A DNA stretch of 42,101 nt from DASWIG01 sp036397835. GTDB taxonomy: Bacteria > Acidobacteriota > Thermoanaerobaculia > Multivoradales > J023. Shown piece by piece: positions 1-12,009 of this stretch; position 1 is the stretch's first letter, and each line of letters begins with the position of its first letter. Under the pieces are notes generated by a model. The model was not told the DNA's origin, ran no database searches, and worked only from the letters and a program-made list of their open reading frames with translations. Location of the stretch: contig DASWIG010000439.1 in NCBI GenBank assembly GCA_036397835.1, positions 1 through 42,101 of the forward strand, written 5' to 3'. The translations under genes and the position numbers were made by a program.

Positions 1-324
1 GTAGAATTGGACGAAGCGCAGACGCAGCGCTTCATCGCTGAGACCCGGAAAGACGAGGAGGTCCGAAAGATGGTCATCACCTGGGAAGAGACGCTCGCCG
101 AAAGGGAAGCCCGAGGCGAGGCCCGAGGCGAGGCCCGAGGCCTCGAGGCCATGCGCAACAGCATCGTGCGGGTCCTCCAGGGACGCCTCACGTCGGTGCC
201 ACTCTCCACCCGCGAGAAGCTGGACGCCATCCGCAGCGTCGAGCGCCTCGAAGAGATCCTCGATCAGGCGCTGACGGTCAGCTCCGTGGACGAGCTCCGC
301 CTCGACGGCGAGACGTCGAACTGA
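1..324 (+). CDS. Rpn-family / DUF4351-like protein, C-terminal fragment (runs off the left edge)
   Basis: The reading frame is open to base 1, so only the last 107 or so residues are in the window. The visible part has a charged stretch with a 12-bp tandem repeat (bases about 109-145) encoding Ala-Arg-Gly-Glu units. It ends in a helical tail with pattern 'LSTREKLDAIRSVERLEEIL'. That tail resembles the C-terminus of the recombination-promoting nuclease/putative transposase (Rpn, PD-(D/E)XK) proteins that carry DUF4351. The nuclease core would lie upstream and cannot be seen. The Uma2-type protein at 18408-19295 has a similar repeat linker near its C-terminus. Family assignment rests only on the tail. 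Confidence 0.55.
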   Translation, partial: VELDEAQTQRFIAETRKDEEVRKMVITWEETLAEREARGEARGEARGLEAMRNSIVRVLQGRLTSVPLSTREKLDAIRSVERLEEILDQALTVSSVDELRLDGETSN

Positions 325-454
325 CGCCGTGCCGGGGCCATGGAGCCGACGTCGGCAGGGACGCACGGCACATCCGTCCGTCCTCGGCCGTCTTTGAGTC
401 TTACGCTTGGCAGCCTGCGGTATTTCCGGACCCGCGTGCTACGAGCACCACCCC

Positions 455-485
455 TGATCCCTCCAGCGCCCGAAAGGGACGTTCC
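455..485. promoter_or_regulatory. Shared 31-bp upstream element, copy 1
   Basis: The pattern TGATCCCTCC-N12-GGACGTTCC occurs here and again, with identical spacing, at 5718-5748. Both copies lie upstream of a plus-strand gene for an exported protein, and those genes flank the ECF sigma/kinase operon. Here the element ends 82 bases before the ATG at 568. Read on the minus strand it begins GGAAC, the usual ECF -35 core, so the functional direction is uncertain. A target site for the neighbouring ECF sigma factor is an inference. Confidence 0.4.
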
Positions 486-567
486 ATACGACGCTCTCCG
501 ATTCACGATCCCGTCGACGTCTCACGCTGATGGAGAAGGAGGACCCCAACGACGAAAGGAAGGGGCC

Positions 568-2178
568 ATGAAACCCACCGGCAGCTCTCTTCTCCTCGCC
601 TTCGCCCTCGCGGCCCCCGCGACGGCCGACGATCTCTGGATCGCCGAGGCCGTCGTCCGCGAGCACGCCGTGGTCGTCGACCCGGCGGACGGGTCGACGA
701 TCGTCGCCGGCGCCGTCAGCGGCGCGGCCGGAGGCTGCCCGTCGCGCTCGCGGGCTCTCGTGACCAAGGTCGACGCCGGCGGCGCCGAGCTCTGGAGACG
801 CGTCGGGACCGCCACGGCGGACAGCCTCTGCGGTGACGGCGGCGAGTCCCCGCTCTTCGACGAGCACACCACCTTGAGCGCCGAGCACGTGGTCTCCGCC
901 ATCGTCCACGGCCTGGCGCTCGACGGCGCCAGCGGCCTCGTGGCCGCCGCGGGAGAGGTCCTCCTCGCCTGGGAGAGCGGCGAGGCCGACCGGCTCGTGG
1001 GGGCGCGCGGCGCCTTCGTGGTGCTGCTCGACCGTGACGGCAGACCCGTGGCCGACGCCTACCTGGGCACGCTGCCCGCGGGTCCGCCGCCCGCCGAGAT
1101 CGACTGCCAGGCCCTCTGCAGGCGAGGCGACGACACCCGCGGCGAGCAGCTCGGCGCCCGCGGCGTCGCCGTGGACGCGGGCGGCAACGTCGTCCTGACC
1201 GGCTGGCACCTTCCCGAGTACGACGGCGGCGCGGCGCCGTCGCGGGATCTCTTCGTTGCCCGCTACGCCCCGGGCCTGGGCTTGCTCGACTGGCTCGCCG
1301 TCGACGGCCGCGAGGGTCACGACTGCGGCCTCGGCGTCGCTGCGGGTCCTGACGACGCGGTCTACGTGACCGGCTACGGCGGCTTCGGCCGCGACCTCCT
1401 GGTCGCCAAGTACCGGGCGGACGGCACGCGCGAGGCGCTTCTCTACGGCGTCGGAGACCAGGACGACGAAGGACGCTCCGTCCTCGTCCGTCCCGACGGC
1501 AACGTCCTCGTCCGCGGCCGGCTCACCGAGCAGTGCTCGCTGCCCGGCATGACGCTGGGCGCGGCAGGAAAGGGCCAGCAGGACTTCAGCGTGCTCCTCA
1601 GCCCCGACCTGGAGCCGCTCTGGGGCGAGACCACCGACCCCTTCGGTTCCGAGAAGAGCGGCAAGAGCCTCGACGTCGTGAAGACCACCGCCTATCCGGC
1701 GGACTTCAGCGTCGTGCTGGGCGACGTGGGGACGGGCGGGCTCGACGAGCTCTCCGCGTCCGACGACTATCACCTGCGCGCCTACGCGGGGGGCGCCGGC
1801 GTGGTAAAAATCCTCGCCTACTTCGCGCCCATGCCCGAGCCCATCCTGCTCACCGCCGTCAACGTCGAGCTCGCCGTCGAGCGCTGCTACGCGTTGACCC
1901 TCGAAATGCACGGCTACGATTCTGACGACTTCGTCACCGTGGGCGAGCGCGACGTCTGCCCCGGCGACGAGCCGCTCCTGTCCTTCAAGGTCTCGCCGGA
2001 GCTCTCCCGCGAGCTGGGCGTCGACGGCGTGCCCAGCATCGACCCGACGGACCGCCTGATCGTCCGCTTCGGCCTTCGCTATCCGGGCGCGGAGCCGAAG
2101 TCGGGGCTCGCCGCCAAGGACTCCACCGCCGGCCTCGACGCCGGCGTCGACCAGATCAGCGTCGACGTGGAGTATTGA
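568..2178 (+). CDS. Exported beta-propeller-like protein (SBBP-type repeats)
   Basis: This is a 536-aa protein. I chose the ATG at 568 because it is preceded by a purine-rich GAAAGGAAGGGG and starts a clean signal peptide (MKPTGSSLLLAFALAAPATA). The longer upstream frame is not signal-like. The mature part has repeated strands of the form 'GNVVLTGWH', 'DAVYVTGYGG', 'DGNVLVRGR', each following phrases like 'VAVDAGG' or 'LVRPDG'. This is the rhythm of beta-propeller repeat proteins of the SBBP type. The last 115 or so residues form a separate beta-rich domain containing two cysteines. No catalytic motif is visible. It probably acts in the periplasm or at the surface. Its upstream element matches that of the cytochrome/propeller gene at 5770, suggesting shared control. 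Specific function unknown. Confidence 0.7.
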   Translation: MKPTGSSLLLAFALAAPATADDLWIAEAVVREHAVVVDPADGSTIVAGAVSGAAGGCPSRSRALVTKVDAGGAELWRRVGTATADSLCGDGGESPLFDEHTTLSAEHVVSAIVHGLALDGASGLVAAAGEVLLAWESGEADRLVGARGAFVVLLDRDGRPVADAYLGTLPAGPPPAEIDCQALCRRGDDTRGEQLGARGVAVDAGGNVVLTGWHLPEYDGGAAPSRDLFVARYAPGLGLLDWLAVDGREGHDCGLGVAAGPDDAVYVTGYGGFGRDLLVAKYRADGTREALLYGVGDQDDEGRSVLVRPDGNVLVRGRLTEQCSLPGMTLGAAGKGQQDFSVLLSPDLEPLWGETTDPFGSEKSGKSLDVVKTTAYPADFSVVLGDVGTGGLDELSASDDYHLRAYAGGAGVVKILAYFAPMPEPILLTAVNVELAVERCYALTLEMHGYDSDDFVTVGERDVCPGDEPLLSFKVSPELSRELGVDGVPSIDPTDRLIVRFGLRYPGAEPKSGLAAKDSTAGLDAGVDQISVDVEY

Positions 2179-2187
2179 CGTGGACGG

Positions 2188-5049
<2,862 letters not shown>

Positions 5050-5091
5050 CGTCGTCTCCGGTGAGAACGTCCTCCGTGCCCGGATTGCGGA

Positions 5092-5664
5092 TCAGGTTTG
5101 GGCGGCGCCCGCCATCTCGCGCTGGAGCCAGGCGCGGGCGAGGCGCGCCTCGCGCTTGACCGTGGCCGTGGAGAGGTCGAGGCAGGCGGCGGCCTCCTCC
5201 ACGGTGAGCCCGCCGAAATAGCGCAGCTCCACGATCCGGCCTTGGCGCGGGTCGATCGCGGCGAGACGGGTCAGGGCCTCGTCGAGGGCGAGGAGGTCGG
5301 CGGCGCTCTTCTCCCCCGCCCGCTCGGCCTCGTCGAGCGACACCCGGACCGCGTCGCCGCCGCGCTTGCCGGCGCCGCGGCGCCGCGCGTGCTTGAGCAC
5401 GATACGGCGCATGAGCTGGGCCGCGACGCCGAAGAATTGCGCCCGGTTGCGCCACTCGACGCGGTTCTGGTCGACGAGCCGGAGGAAAGTCTCGTGGACC
5501 AGCGCCGTGGGCTGCAGGGTGTGGTCGCGGCGCTCGCGGCGCATGAAGCGCTCGGCCTGCCGGTGGAGCTCGTCGTAGACGAGGGGCATGAGCTCGTCGA
5601 GCGCCTCGCGGTCGCCGTGGCACCAATCCAGGAGCAATTGAGTGACGTCTCGGGTTTCGGTCAC
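5092..5664 (-). CDS. ECF RNA polymerase sigma factor, Sig-70_X6 (TIGR02999) type
   Basis: This is a 190-aa protein with sigma region 2 at about 25-95, including the family signature 'LQPTALVHETFLRL', and sigma region 4 at about 130-182, with helix-turn-helix 'LTVEEAAACLDLSTATVKRE'. The start is GTG, preceded closely by GGAGGA. No anti-sigma factor is adjacent. In this sigma family a linked Ser/Thr kinase is common, and phosphorylation is the likely control route. It is the first gene of an operon with the kinase at 2188-5049 and is divergent from the cytochrome/propeller gene at 5770. The intergenic region holds the second copy of a 31-bp element that could be its own promoter or that of the divergent gene. 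Confidence 0.92.
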   Translation of the reverse strand: MTETRDVTQLLLDWCHGDREALDELMPLVYDELHRQAERFMRRERRDHTLQPTALVHETFLRLVDQNRVEWRNRAQFFGVAAQLMRRIVLKHARRRGAGKRGGDAVRVSLDEAERAGEKSAADLLALDEALTRLAAIDPRQGRIVELRYFGGLTVEEAAACLDLSTATVKREARLARAWLQREMAGAAQT

Positions 5665-5717
5665 GGCTCCTCCGGACGGGACGGCTCTCAGTATACGTCC
5701 GCGTCATTCTCCTGCGT

Positions 5718-5748
5718 TGATCCCTCCCGCCCGCCGAATGGACGTTCC
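5718..5748. promoter_or_regulatory. Shared 31-bp upstream element, copy 2
   Basis: TGATCCCTCC-N12-GGACGTTCC, the same two blocks and spacing as 455-485, with an unrelated 12-base spacer. It lies between the divergent ECF sigma gene (start 5664, minus) and the propeller/cytochrome gene (ATG 5770, plus). On the minus strand it reads GGAACGTCC..., like an ECF -35 box that would suit sigma autoregulation. On the plus strand its position matches copy 1. Confidence 0.4.
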
Positions 5749-5769
5749 GCTCAAAGGAAGGAGAGAACT

Positions 5770-8700
5770 ATGACGCAACGCGCCTTGACGAGGATCCTGA
5801 CTCTGAAGCTGACGATCTGCGCCCTGACCGGCGCGGCGGACGTCCCCTTCGACGCCCTCGACAACGTCGAGGGCGACCACGTCGACCTCCTCTTCATGCC
5901 GGTCGACCCGATGGTGCTTGCTCCCGGCGGCGCCACGCTGTGGGCGGTGAATACCCACGGCAGCACGGTCGTCGGCTACGACCTGGCGACCGGAGCGCCG
6001 GTGAGGACGATCGCCGCGCCCTGGGGGCCGGTGTCGATCGAGTACTGGGTCTCGCCCGTGGACGGCCACCACGAGCTGCTGGTGGCCAGCCGCGGCACCT
6101 ATGGCGTAACCCGCCTCGACCCGGCCACCGGCGGCCTGCTCGGCTTCATCGAGCTGCCCGCCGAGCCCGCGGACCTGCTCGTGGACCCGGCCAGCGGCCA
6201 CCTCTTCGCGGCCTGCTCGGCCCAGGACGTGGTGATCGAGATCAACCTGCGCACCGGCGCCGTCTACGACCGCTACGAGATCGAGACCACCCGTCACCTG
6301 CTTTTCCTCTCTTCCGACGGTGCCGGCGCCGTGCTGGTGGCGCCGATGCTCTCGGGCAACAACTCGATGACCAGGTCCGGTGGCCAGGTGGGCTTCAACC
6401 AGGCCTTTCCCGGGACGAACGTGGTCGACATGGCCGATCCCACCGTGGCCACGGTAGGGCTGCCCGACCACGACCTCTTTCGCCTCGTTCCGGGACCGAC
6501 CCCCTTTACCGGAACGGTGGCGGTGGCCGCGACCGCCCTCGGCACCAACCTCTTCGCGCACGGCGTCAACCCGCGGACCGGCGATTTCTGGATCGTGGGC
6601 ACCGAGGCCAACAACAAGGACCCGGATCTGCAGAGCGAGCCGGCGGTGAAGGGCGAGATCGTCTTCAACCGGCTGACCATCACCACCCTCGATCCCCAGG
6701 GAGCCGTGGGCGCCGCGGACCACACCATCGTGCTGCTCGACGACGCCGATCCATCGACGCCGGCGATCGACTACCAGGCAGGCTTCAGCGTCGGCCAGCC
6801 CTACGACTTCGCCTTCACCCCCGAGGGCGGCGCCGTGGTCGTCGGCATACTGACCGACAACGCGGTTCTGCTCGGCCCCGCCGGCGCCCGGATCCGCGAG
6901 TGGAACGTGGGGGAGGGCGCCATTCCCCGCGGCGTCGTGGTCGCCGGCGACAAGGCCTACGTCTACTGCTGGGGGACCAACGAGATCGAGGTCTACGACC
7001 TCGCCGGTCACGGAGTGCCGATGACCGGCCGGCTCGATCTCGGCTACGACCCGACGCCCCGCGACGTCCGCGAGGGGCGCGCGCTCTTCTACGACGGCGA
7101 CAACTCAGAGCTCGGCAACGCCTCCTGCAACAGTTGCCACCTCGACGTGGGCATGGACTTCCTGGTCTGGAACCTCTCGGACTGGCCGGTGGACGACAAG
7201 GGGCCGATGGCGACCCAGAACCTGCGCGGCATCGAGCCGCTGTTGCCCTACCACTGGCGCGGCGAGCGCTCGTTCCTCGACTTCAACCCGGCGTTCGCCG
7301 GCCTGCTCGGCGGCACCCCGCTCGGCGAGGAGCCGGGCGGCACGTTCGAGAAGTTCCAGCGGTTCGTCTTTCAGGTGCAGAACCCGGCCAACCCCTTCGC
7401 GCACCCCGACCGCGTGGTCAGCGACGACCCCGCCCTGCTCTACGGCTTCAACCCGGCCGGCACCGTGGCGATCCACGGCGCCCTCTCGGCGGTCAACGGG
7501 CAAAACGTCTACTTCACCAAGCCCAACGTGGGGCCGGCGACCTGCCAGGACTGCCACACGCTGCCCACGGGCACGGCGAACGACTTCTTCCACGACGGCG
7601 CCGCCGACCAGGACCACCGCAGCAGCTTCGACGTGACGGCCTACAACGCGCTCTGGCGCAAGGAGCTGAAGAGCCGGGTGACGGTGGCGTTCCCGCCGCC
7701 GCCCAATCAAACGGAAGACGTCACCCAGGTGCGCGCTCCCCTCGGCGTGGGCACCGCGCACGCGGGCAACCGCGCCGGGGTGTTCGAGTTCGTCTTCGAG
7801 CAGTTCGGTGCCCTGACGCCGGAAGAGCGCCAGGACGCGGCCTTCTTCCTGCACCAGCTCGACAGCGGCCTGGCGCCGGCGGTCCACCGCGCCGCGCTCC
7901 TCGACGAGGACCATCCCGAGACCGAAGGCTTCGTCGGCCAGTACCTGCTGGCCCAGGCGCAAGCCGGCAACTGCGACGTCGCCGCCTTCGGCTCGATGGC
8001 GACGCCTCAGGGTCTCGAGCAGACCCGCTGGTATTGGGACGGCGCGAGCTTCGTCTCCGACGACCCCGGTCTGCCCGCGCGCCAGCTCGCGGACTTCGCC
8101 GCCGCGGCGTCGACGGGCAACGAAAGCCACCTCTTCCTGGGCCTGCCCGTGGGCATGGGGAGACGCTGGGCCGTGGACTACGACGGCGACGCCCTGATCA
8201 ACGGCGCCGAGGCCGCCGCGGCGACCGACCCCTACTCGCCCGACAGCGACCGCGACGGTTTCTACGACGGCGTCGAGGTGGCCTACTCCGGCGATCCCCT
8301 CGACCCGCTGAGCCTTCCGGCGGACGACGACAAGCCGGTGATCGAGCAGGTGCGCCTGATCTACGTCACCACCCAGGTCGCCAAGCTCATCGTCGAGACC
8401 AGCGAGCCGACCCGGGTCGAGCTCGACTACGCGACCGCCGGCGCCCCGGCCGTCACCGCGACGTCACCGGGCTGGAAGGACCGTCACACGATCGTCCTGA
8501 CGGGCCTCGAGAAGTCCTACGCCACGACCTCGACGTTCCACGTCTACGGCGGCGAGGTGCGGGCCCACGACCAGGCCCAGAACCCCGGCGACCCGAAGCC
8601 CTTGCCGAGCTTTCAGACCGAGCCCTTCATCGTCGCTTTCGAGCAGAACAACGACCCGCCCAACACCGAGACCGTCCTCGACGAGCTCAGCTTCGTGAAC

Positions 8701-9198
8701 GCGATGCCCGCGAGCGGCGGCTACACTCTCACCTGGTCGGCCCGGGTGATCCACCAGAAGGACGCCTATCCCACGCCGCTGGCCGACCACGTGGTGGTGG
8801 CGCGGGTGCTGCTCAAGAAGGCGGGCGGGGACGACTTCTTCCGCGTCCAGAGCTTCACCATGCCCGGCGCCTCGTTCACGCCGGTCCTCATGATCGACCT
8901 GCTCGCCGGCGTCTTCTCCATCGGGAGCCCGACCTTCTACGCCGGTCTCGGCCCGTTCCTCTTGAGCACCGTGACCGGCGGCGACGGCTACGCGACGCTC
9001 GAGGTCACGCTGCCGAACGCCGAAGCGGGCGACCAGGTCCGCCTCTCGATCGAGACGGTGGCCCTGGTCGATCCGGCGTCGTGGGATCCGGCGTCGTGGA
9101 GCGAGACCGTGTTCCCCACGCTCGAGGCGACCAGCCTCTGGCACTTCCCCGCCACGGCGACGGCGAACCGGGCCACGGAGCCGGTGACCCTGCCCTGA
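5770..9198 (+). CDS. Exported beta-propeller / di-heme cytochrome c fusion with calcium-binding repeat region
   Basis: This is an 1142-aa protein. The ATG at 5770 follows AAAGGAAGGAGAG and opens a hydrophobic signal peptide ending near 'GAADVPF'. Residues about 30-430 are YVTN-like propeller repeats ('VVGYDLATGAPVRTI', 'GVTRLDPATGG'). Two c-type heme motifs follow: CNSCH (453-457) and CQDCH (592-596), in a layout like the di-heme cytochrome c peroxidase/MauG superfamily. Residues about 803-850 form Asp-rich repeats (DYDGDALINGAEA, DSDRDGFYDG) of the thrombospondin type 3/dockerin-like calcium-binding kind. The rest is beta-rich, Ig/FN3-like. It is probably periplasmic or surface-bound and redox-active. 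It is divergent from the ECF/kinase operon and shares an upstream element with the gene at 568. Substrate unknown. Confidence 0.82.
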   Translation: MTQRALTRILTLKLTICALTGAADVPFDALDNVEGDHVDLLFMPVDPMVLAPGGATLWAVNTHGSTVVGYDLATGAPVRTIAAPWGPVSIEYWVSPVDGHHELLVASRGTYGVTRLDPATGGLLGFIELPAEPADLLVDPASGHLFAACSAQDVVIEINLRTGAVYDRYEIETTRHLLFLSSDGAGAVLVAPMLSGNNSMTRSGGQVGFNQAFPGTNVVDMADPTVATVGLPDHDLFRLVPGPTPFTGTVAVAATALGTNLFAHGVNPRTGDFWIVGTEANNKDPDLQSEPAVKGEIVFNRLTITTLDPQGAVGAADHTIVLLDDADPSTPAIDYQAGFSVGQPYDFAFTPEGGAVVVGILTDNAVLLGPAGARIREWNVGEGAIPRGVVVAGDKAYVYCWGTNEIEVYDLAGHGVPMTGRLDLGYDPTPRDVREGRALFYDGDNSELGNASCNSCHLDVGMDFLVWNLSDWPVDDKGPMATQNLRGIEPLLPYHWRGERSFLDFNPAFAGLLGGTPLGEEPGGTFEKFQRFVFQVQNPANPFAHPDRVVSDDPALLYGFNPAGTVAIHGALSAVNGQNVYFTKPNVGPATCQDCHTLPTGTANDFFHDGAADQDHRSSFDVTAYNALWRKELKSRVTVAFPPPPNQTEDVTQVRAPLGVGTAHAGNRAGVFEFVFEQFGALTPEERQDAAFFLHQLDSGLAPAVHRAALLDEDHPETEGFVGQYLLAQAQAGNCDVAAFGSMATPQGLEQTRWYWDGASFVSDDPGLPARQLADFAAAASTGNESHLFLGLPVGMGRRWAVDYDGDALINGAEAAAATDPYSPDSDRDGFYDGVEVAYSGDPLDPLSLPADDDKPVIEQVRLIYVTTQVAKLIVETSEPTRVELDYATAGAPAVTATSPGWKDRHTIVLTGLEKSYATTSTFHVYGGEVRAHDQAQNPGDPKPLPSFQTEPFIVAFEQNNDPPNTETVLDELSFVNAMPASGGYTLTWSARVIHQKDAYPTPLADHVVVARVLLKKAGGDDFFRVQSFTMPGASFTPVLMIDLLAGVFSIGSPTFYAGLGPFLLSTVTGGDGYATLEVTLPNAEAGDQVRLSIETVALVDPASWDPASWSETVFPTLEATSLWHFPATATANRATEPVTLP

Positions 9199-9223
9199 TC
9201 TGGGGCGTCGGGCCCGTCGGACG

Positions 9224-9250
9224 GGTCGGACCTGTCGGTCGGGTCCGACC
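9224..9250. terminator. Hairpin between convergent genes, probable bidirectional terminator
   Basis: GGTCGGACC (9224-9232) and its exact complement GGTCCGACC (9242-9250) form a 9-bp stem with a 9-base loop. It lies in the 72-base gap between two convergent genes. No T-run follows on either strand, so it may be an atypical GC-rich terminator. Confidence 0.5.
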
Positions 9251-9270
9251 TGTCTGGCCCGATCAGGCGC

Positions 9271-11769
9271 CTACCGGTACCCCCGGCGCGTGCGCACCCG
9301 CGCCCCTTCGACGTCCACCGTCACCTCGACGCTCCGGTACCCGGACGCCTCCCCCGCCGGCTGGTACGCAACCAGGTAGCGCGCCCGCAGCTCCCCGAGG
9401 ACGCCGGCATAGACGGCCGCGAGGCCGTCGAGCCCGTCGAGGAAAAAGGCCCGGCCGCCGCCGGCCGCCGCCAGCTCCTCGAGCTCGCGCCGCGCCTCGC
9501 GGTCCGGGAACGCCGCCGCGAGGCCGATCGCGTAGACGGTGACCGCGGAGCCGCGCGCCGCCTCCAGCACCTGCTCCCAGGTCAGGCGGCTGGTCTCGTC
9601 GCGGCCGTCGGTGAAGAGCACGAGGGCCGGCGCTCCCGGCCCTTCGCCGAACTGCTGAAACGCCCGGGCGAGGCTGTCCCACAGCGCCGTCCGGCCCGTG
9701 GCCGCGAAGCCCGCGAGGGCGCGCTCGACCTCGCCCGCGGCGGCGGTGAAGCCGGCGTCGATCGTGAAGTCCGCGGCGAAGGAGAGGACCGCGAGACGGT
9801 CCTCGGGCGTCGTTATCGCTTCCCGGGCGAACGCGAGCGCCGCCGCCGTCACCTGGTCGAGATGGGGCTCCATCGACGCCGAGCGGTCGATCAGCAGCGC
9901 CGCCGCGAGCGGCCGCTCCCCGGCCTCCTCGAAACGCTCGATCGTCTGCTCCACCCCCTCCTCGAAGACGCGGAAGCGCTCGCGGCCGAGGCCGCGGACA
10001 GGACGAGCGGCCTCGTCGGTCACCAGCACCGGCAGCTCCACCAGCCGTACCGCGACCTCCTCGGTGAAGCCGGCGGCGTTGATCACCACGGCGTCGTCGG
10101 CCCAGCTCCCGTCGGCGAGGTAGGCCACGGCCCGCACCACCGCGGCCGCGGTGCCCGCCAGCTCGACGCCTTTCACGTACGGCGGCTCGGTGAAGGTCGC
10201 CACCAGGTCGTCGCCGAGGAAGAGCTCCACCCGCGCCGGCGGCTCGCTCTCCGGGGTCTCCACCTCGGCGCGGGCGGTCACGGTGCCCGGATAGATGCCG
10301 CCGGGGCGAGGCTCCACCAGCCGCACCTGGAAGCGCATCGCCCCCTGGTTGAGCCACACCTGGTCGGTCGCCACCTCGCGCTCGTCCACGAAGGCCACCA
10401 CCCGCACGCGGTGGGGCTCGGGGGCCTCGCCGAGGTCGAGCTCCACGCTGTAGGGCGGGCTGCGTTTGGTGAACACCGGCGCGCCGTCGAGGTAGAAGGT
10501 GACTTTCTCGAAGACGCCGGAGGCGCGCGCGCCGAAGCGCGCCTTGCCGGCGAAGACGTCGCCCGGCGGCGGCACCAGCCGGAGCGAGGGCCCTTCGGGC
10601 CGCAGGTCGGCGGTCAGCGACGGGCCAGGCGCCGCCGGCAGGCCCTCGGGGCTGGGCACGTCGATCGCCGTCACCACCTGGGCGTAGCGGCCGCTGTAGA
10701 CGTCCTCGAGCAGGAGCCGCAGCTCCGCGGGCCCGGAGCGCAGGTAACGCGTGAAACCCAGCGGCACCGCTGCCGCGTGCTCCGGGGTCGGCCCCTCGAA
10801 GAGGTAGCGGAAGCTCTCGAAGAGCTGGCCGTCGCGGATGATTTCGCCGGCGAGGCGGAAGTGGTGGAAGAGCCGGCCGTCGAAGCGCCGTCCCGGCGCC
10901 TCGCCGACCGGCACCCGCAGCAGCACCCGCACCGCCGCGCGGCTCTGGTTGCGCGCCGGGTGGTCGATCTCGGCGGAGACGGAGAAGACCTCGGCGCCGT
11001 CGGGCAGGTCGGTGGCACTGGCCGAGAAGCCGGAGAGCCACTCGGGCGAGGGCAGCGGCGGCGCCGTCACCTGCTCGAGGAGCTGCTCGTAGTTGCCGTA
11101 GCGCGCCATCTCGGCGATGGCGTAATTCAGCAGCTCGTCGGCGCACAGGCCGCGGATGTCGGTCGTCGGCAGGCCGTCGCGGCGCAGCACCGGGCGCAGG
11201 CGGTCCCCCAGGTGGTAGATCTCGTAGGGCGTCTCGTAGGAACGGCGGAAGAGGATCACGGCGAAGCGCCGCGTGGTGCGCTCGCTGTCGCCGTAGAACC
11301 AGATCTCGAGCTCGTTGGCGCGCGAGAAGCAGCGCGCCACCGGCTGCCCGTTGGGCAGGCTCCAGCCGCCCGGCGGCCCGTTGAACAGGAGCAGCAGGAA
11401 GCGCGGGTCGCCGAAGGGCATGCCGCCGCCGGCGTTGCGCCGGTACTCGTCCCAGCGCTCGCGGAGCTCGTTGCGCGGCGTCTGGGGCTCGGGGTCGCGC
11501 GGCTCCCAGAACGCCTCCATGAAAGCGTCGCGGCGGTAATCCTCGGGCAGCCGCAGGAAGTAGTCGAGCTCCGCCTGGGTGATGAGGCCGATCACGCTCT
11601 CGATCCACTCGCGGTAGCGCGGCGCGAGCTGGTTGAAGGCCTCGGTGCGGGCGGCGGCGGTCAAGGCGTCCGGCGGCGGCGCCGCGCTGCTTTCCTGCGC
11701 GCGGACCAGGCCCGGCGCCATGACGGCTAGCATCGCGAGGAAGACGGCGAGGGTGCGAAGCGGCGACAT
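9271..11769 (-). CDS. Exported GWxTD-like plus VWFA (acidobacterial type) domain protein
   Basis: This is an 832-aa protein with signal peptide 1-24 (cut near VRAQES). Residues 35-230 ('YREWIESVIGLITQAELDYF', 'DAFMEAFWEPRDPEPQTPRN', 'FGDPRF') match the pattern of GWxTD-domain proteins. The middle is beta-sandwich rich. Residues about 575-830 form a VWFA domain of the 'VWFA-related, Acidobacteria' kind. It begins with 'LPVLVTDEAARPVRGL' and has a complete MIDAS DRSAS (Asp628, Ser630, Ser632) and 'LVLFTDGRDETS'. It is expected to be an extracytoplasmic, divalent-metal-dependent adhesion or scaffold protein. Its start at 11769 (ATG) is divergent from the barrel protein at 12010. The family gives a taxonomic hint but no defined reaction. 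Confidence 0.85.
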   Translation of the reverse strand: MSPLRTLAVFLAMLAVMAPGLVRAQESSAAPPPDALTAAARTEAFNQLAPRYREWIESVIGLITQAELDYFLRLPEDYRRDAFMEAFWEPRDPEPQTPRNELRERWDEYRRNAGGGMPFGDPRFLLLLFNGPPGGWSLPNGQPVARCFSRANELEIWFYGDSERTTRRFAVILFRRSYETPYEIYHLGDRLRPVLRRDGLPTTDIRGLCADELLNYAIAEMARYGNYEQLLEQVTAPPLPSPEWLSGFSASATDLPDGAEVFSVSAEIDHPARNQSRAAVRVLLRVPVGEAPGRRFDGRLFHHFRLAGEIIRDGQLFESFRYLFEGPTPEHAAAVPLGFTRYLRSGPAELRLLLEDVYSGRYAQVVTAIDVPSPEGLPAAPGPSLTADLRPEGPSLRLVPPPGDVFAGKARFGARASGVFEKVTFYLDGAPVFTKRSPPYSVELDLGEAPEPHRVRVVAFVDEREVATDQVWLNQGAMRFQVRLVEPRPGGIYPGTVTARAEVETPESEPPARVELFLGDDLVATFTEPPYVKGVELAGTAAAVVRAVAYLADGSWADDAVVINAAGFTEEVAVRLVELPVLVTDEAARPVRGLGRERFRVFEEGVEQTIERFEEAGERPLAAALLIDRSASMEPHLDQVTAAALAFAREAITTPEDRLAVLSFAADFTIDAGFTAAAGEVERALAGFAATGRTALWDSLARAFQQFGEGPGAPALVLFTDGRDETSRLTWEQVLEAARGSAVTVYAIGLAAAFPDREARRELEELAAAGGGRAFFLDGLDGLAAVYAGVLGELRARYLVAYQPAGEASGYRSVEVTVDVEGARVRTRRGYR

Positions 11770-11796
11770 GACCCCTGATCTTAACCCACGCGATAC

Positions 11797-11837
11797 CTTA
11801 TGGGATGGCTCATAGGATCTGCTGCCCGTCCCATAGG
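11797..11837. promoter_or_regulatory. Imperfect inverted repeat in a divergent intergenic region
   Basis: CTTATGGGATGG (11797-11808) pairs with CCGTCCCATAGG (11826-11837) at 10 of 12 positions, and a further CATAGG lies in the loop. The 240-base region between the divergent genes at 11769 and 12010 is locally AT-rich compared with its surroundings. It could be an operator or a transcript hairpin; nothing else distinct was seen there. Confidence 0.3.
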
Positions 11838-12009
11838 GAATATGGAGCGCGCGCGCCGCGAGGCTTCAGTGCGAGCGTGCCGCCGCGCCGTAAACCTTTG
11901 ATTCCACGACCAATCGCCCCGTCGCCCGCGGCGCTCTCGCGAGCTGGAACGTCTCTTGCTGTGGCCCCCGGCAGTTCCTTCGTCAAACCTGAACCAGCAT
12001 GAGGGTCTT

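Noticed and set aside
5098..5769. N-terminal extension of the propeller/cytochrome protein
   Set aside because: It is antisense to the ECF sigma gene. The ATG at 5770 has a strong ribosome site and a signal peptide.
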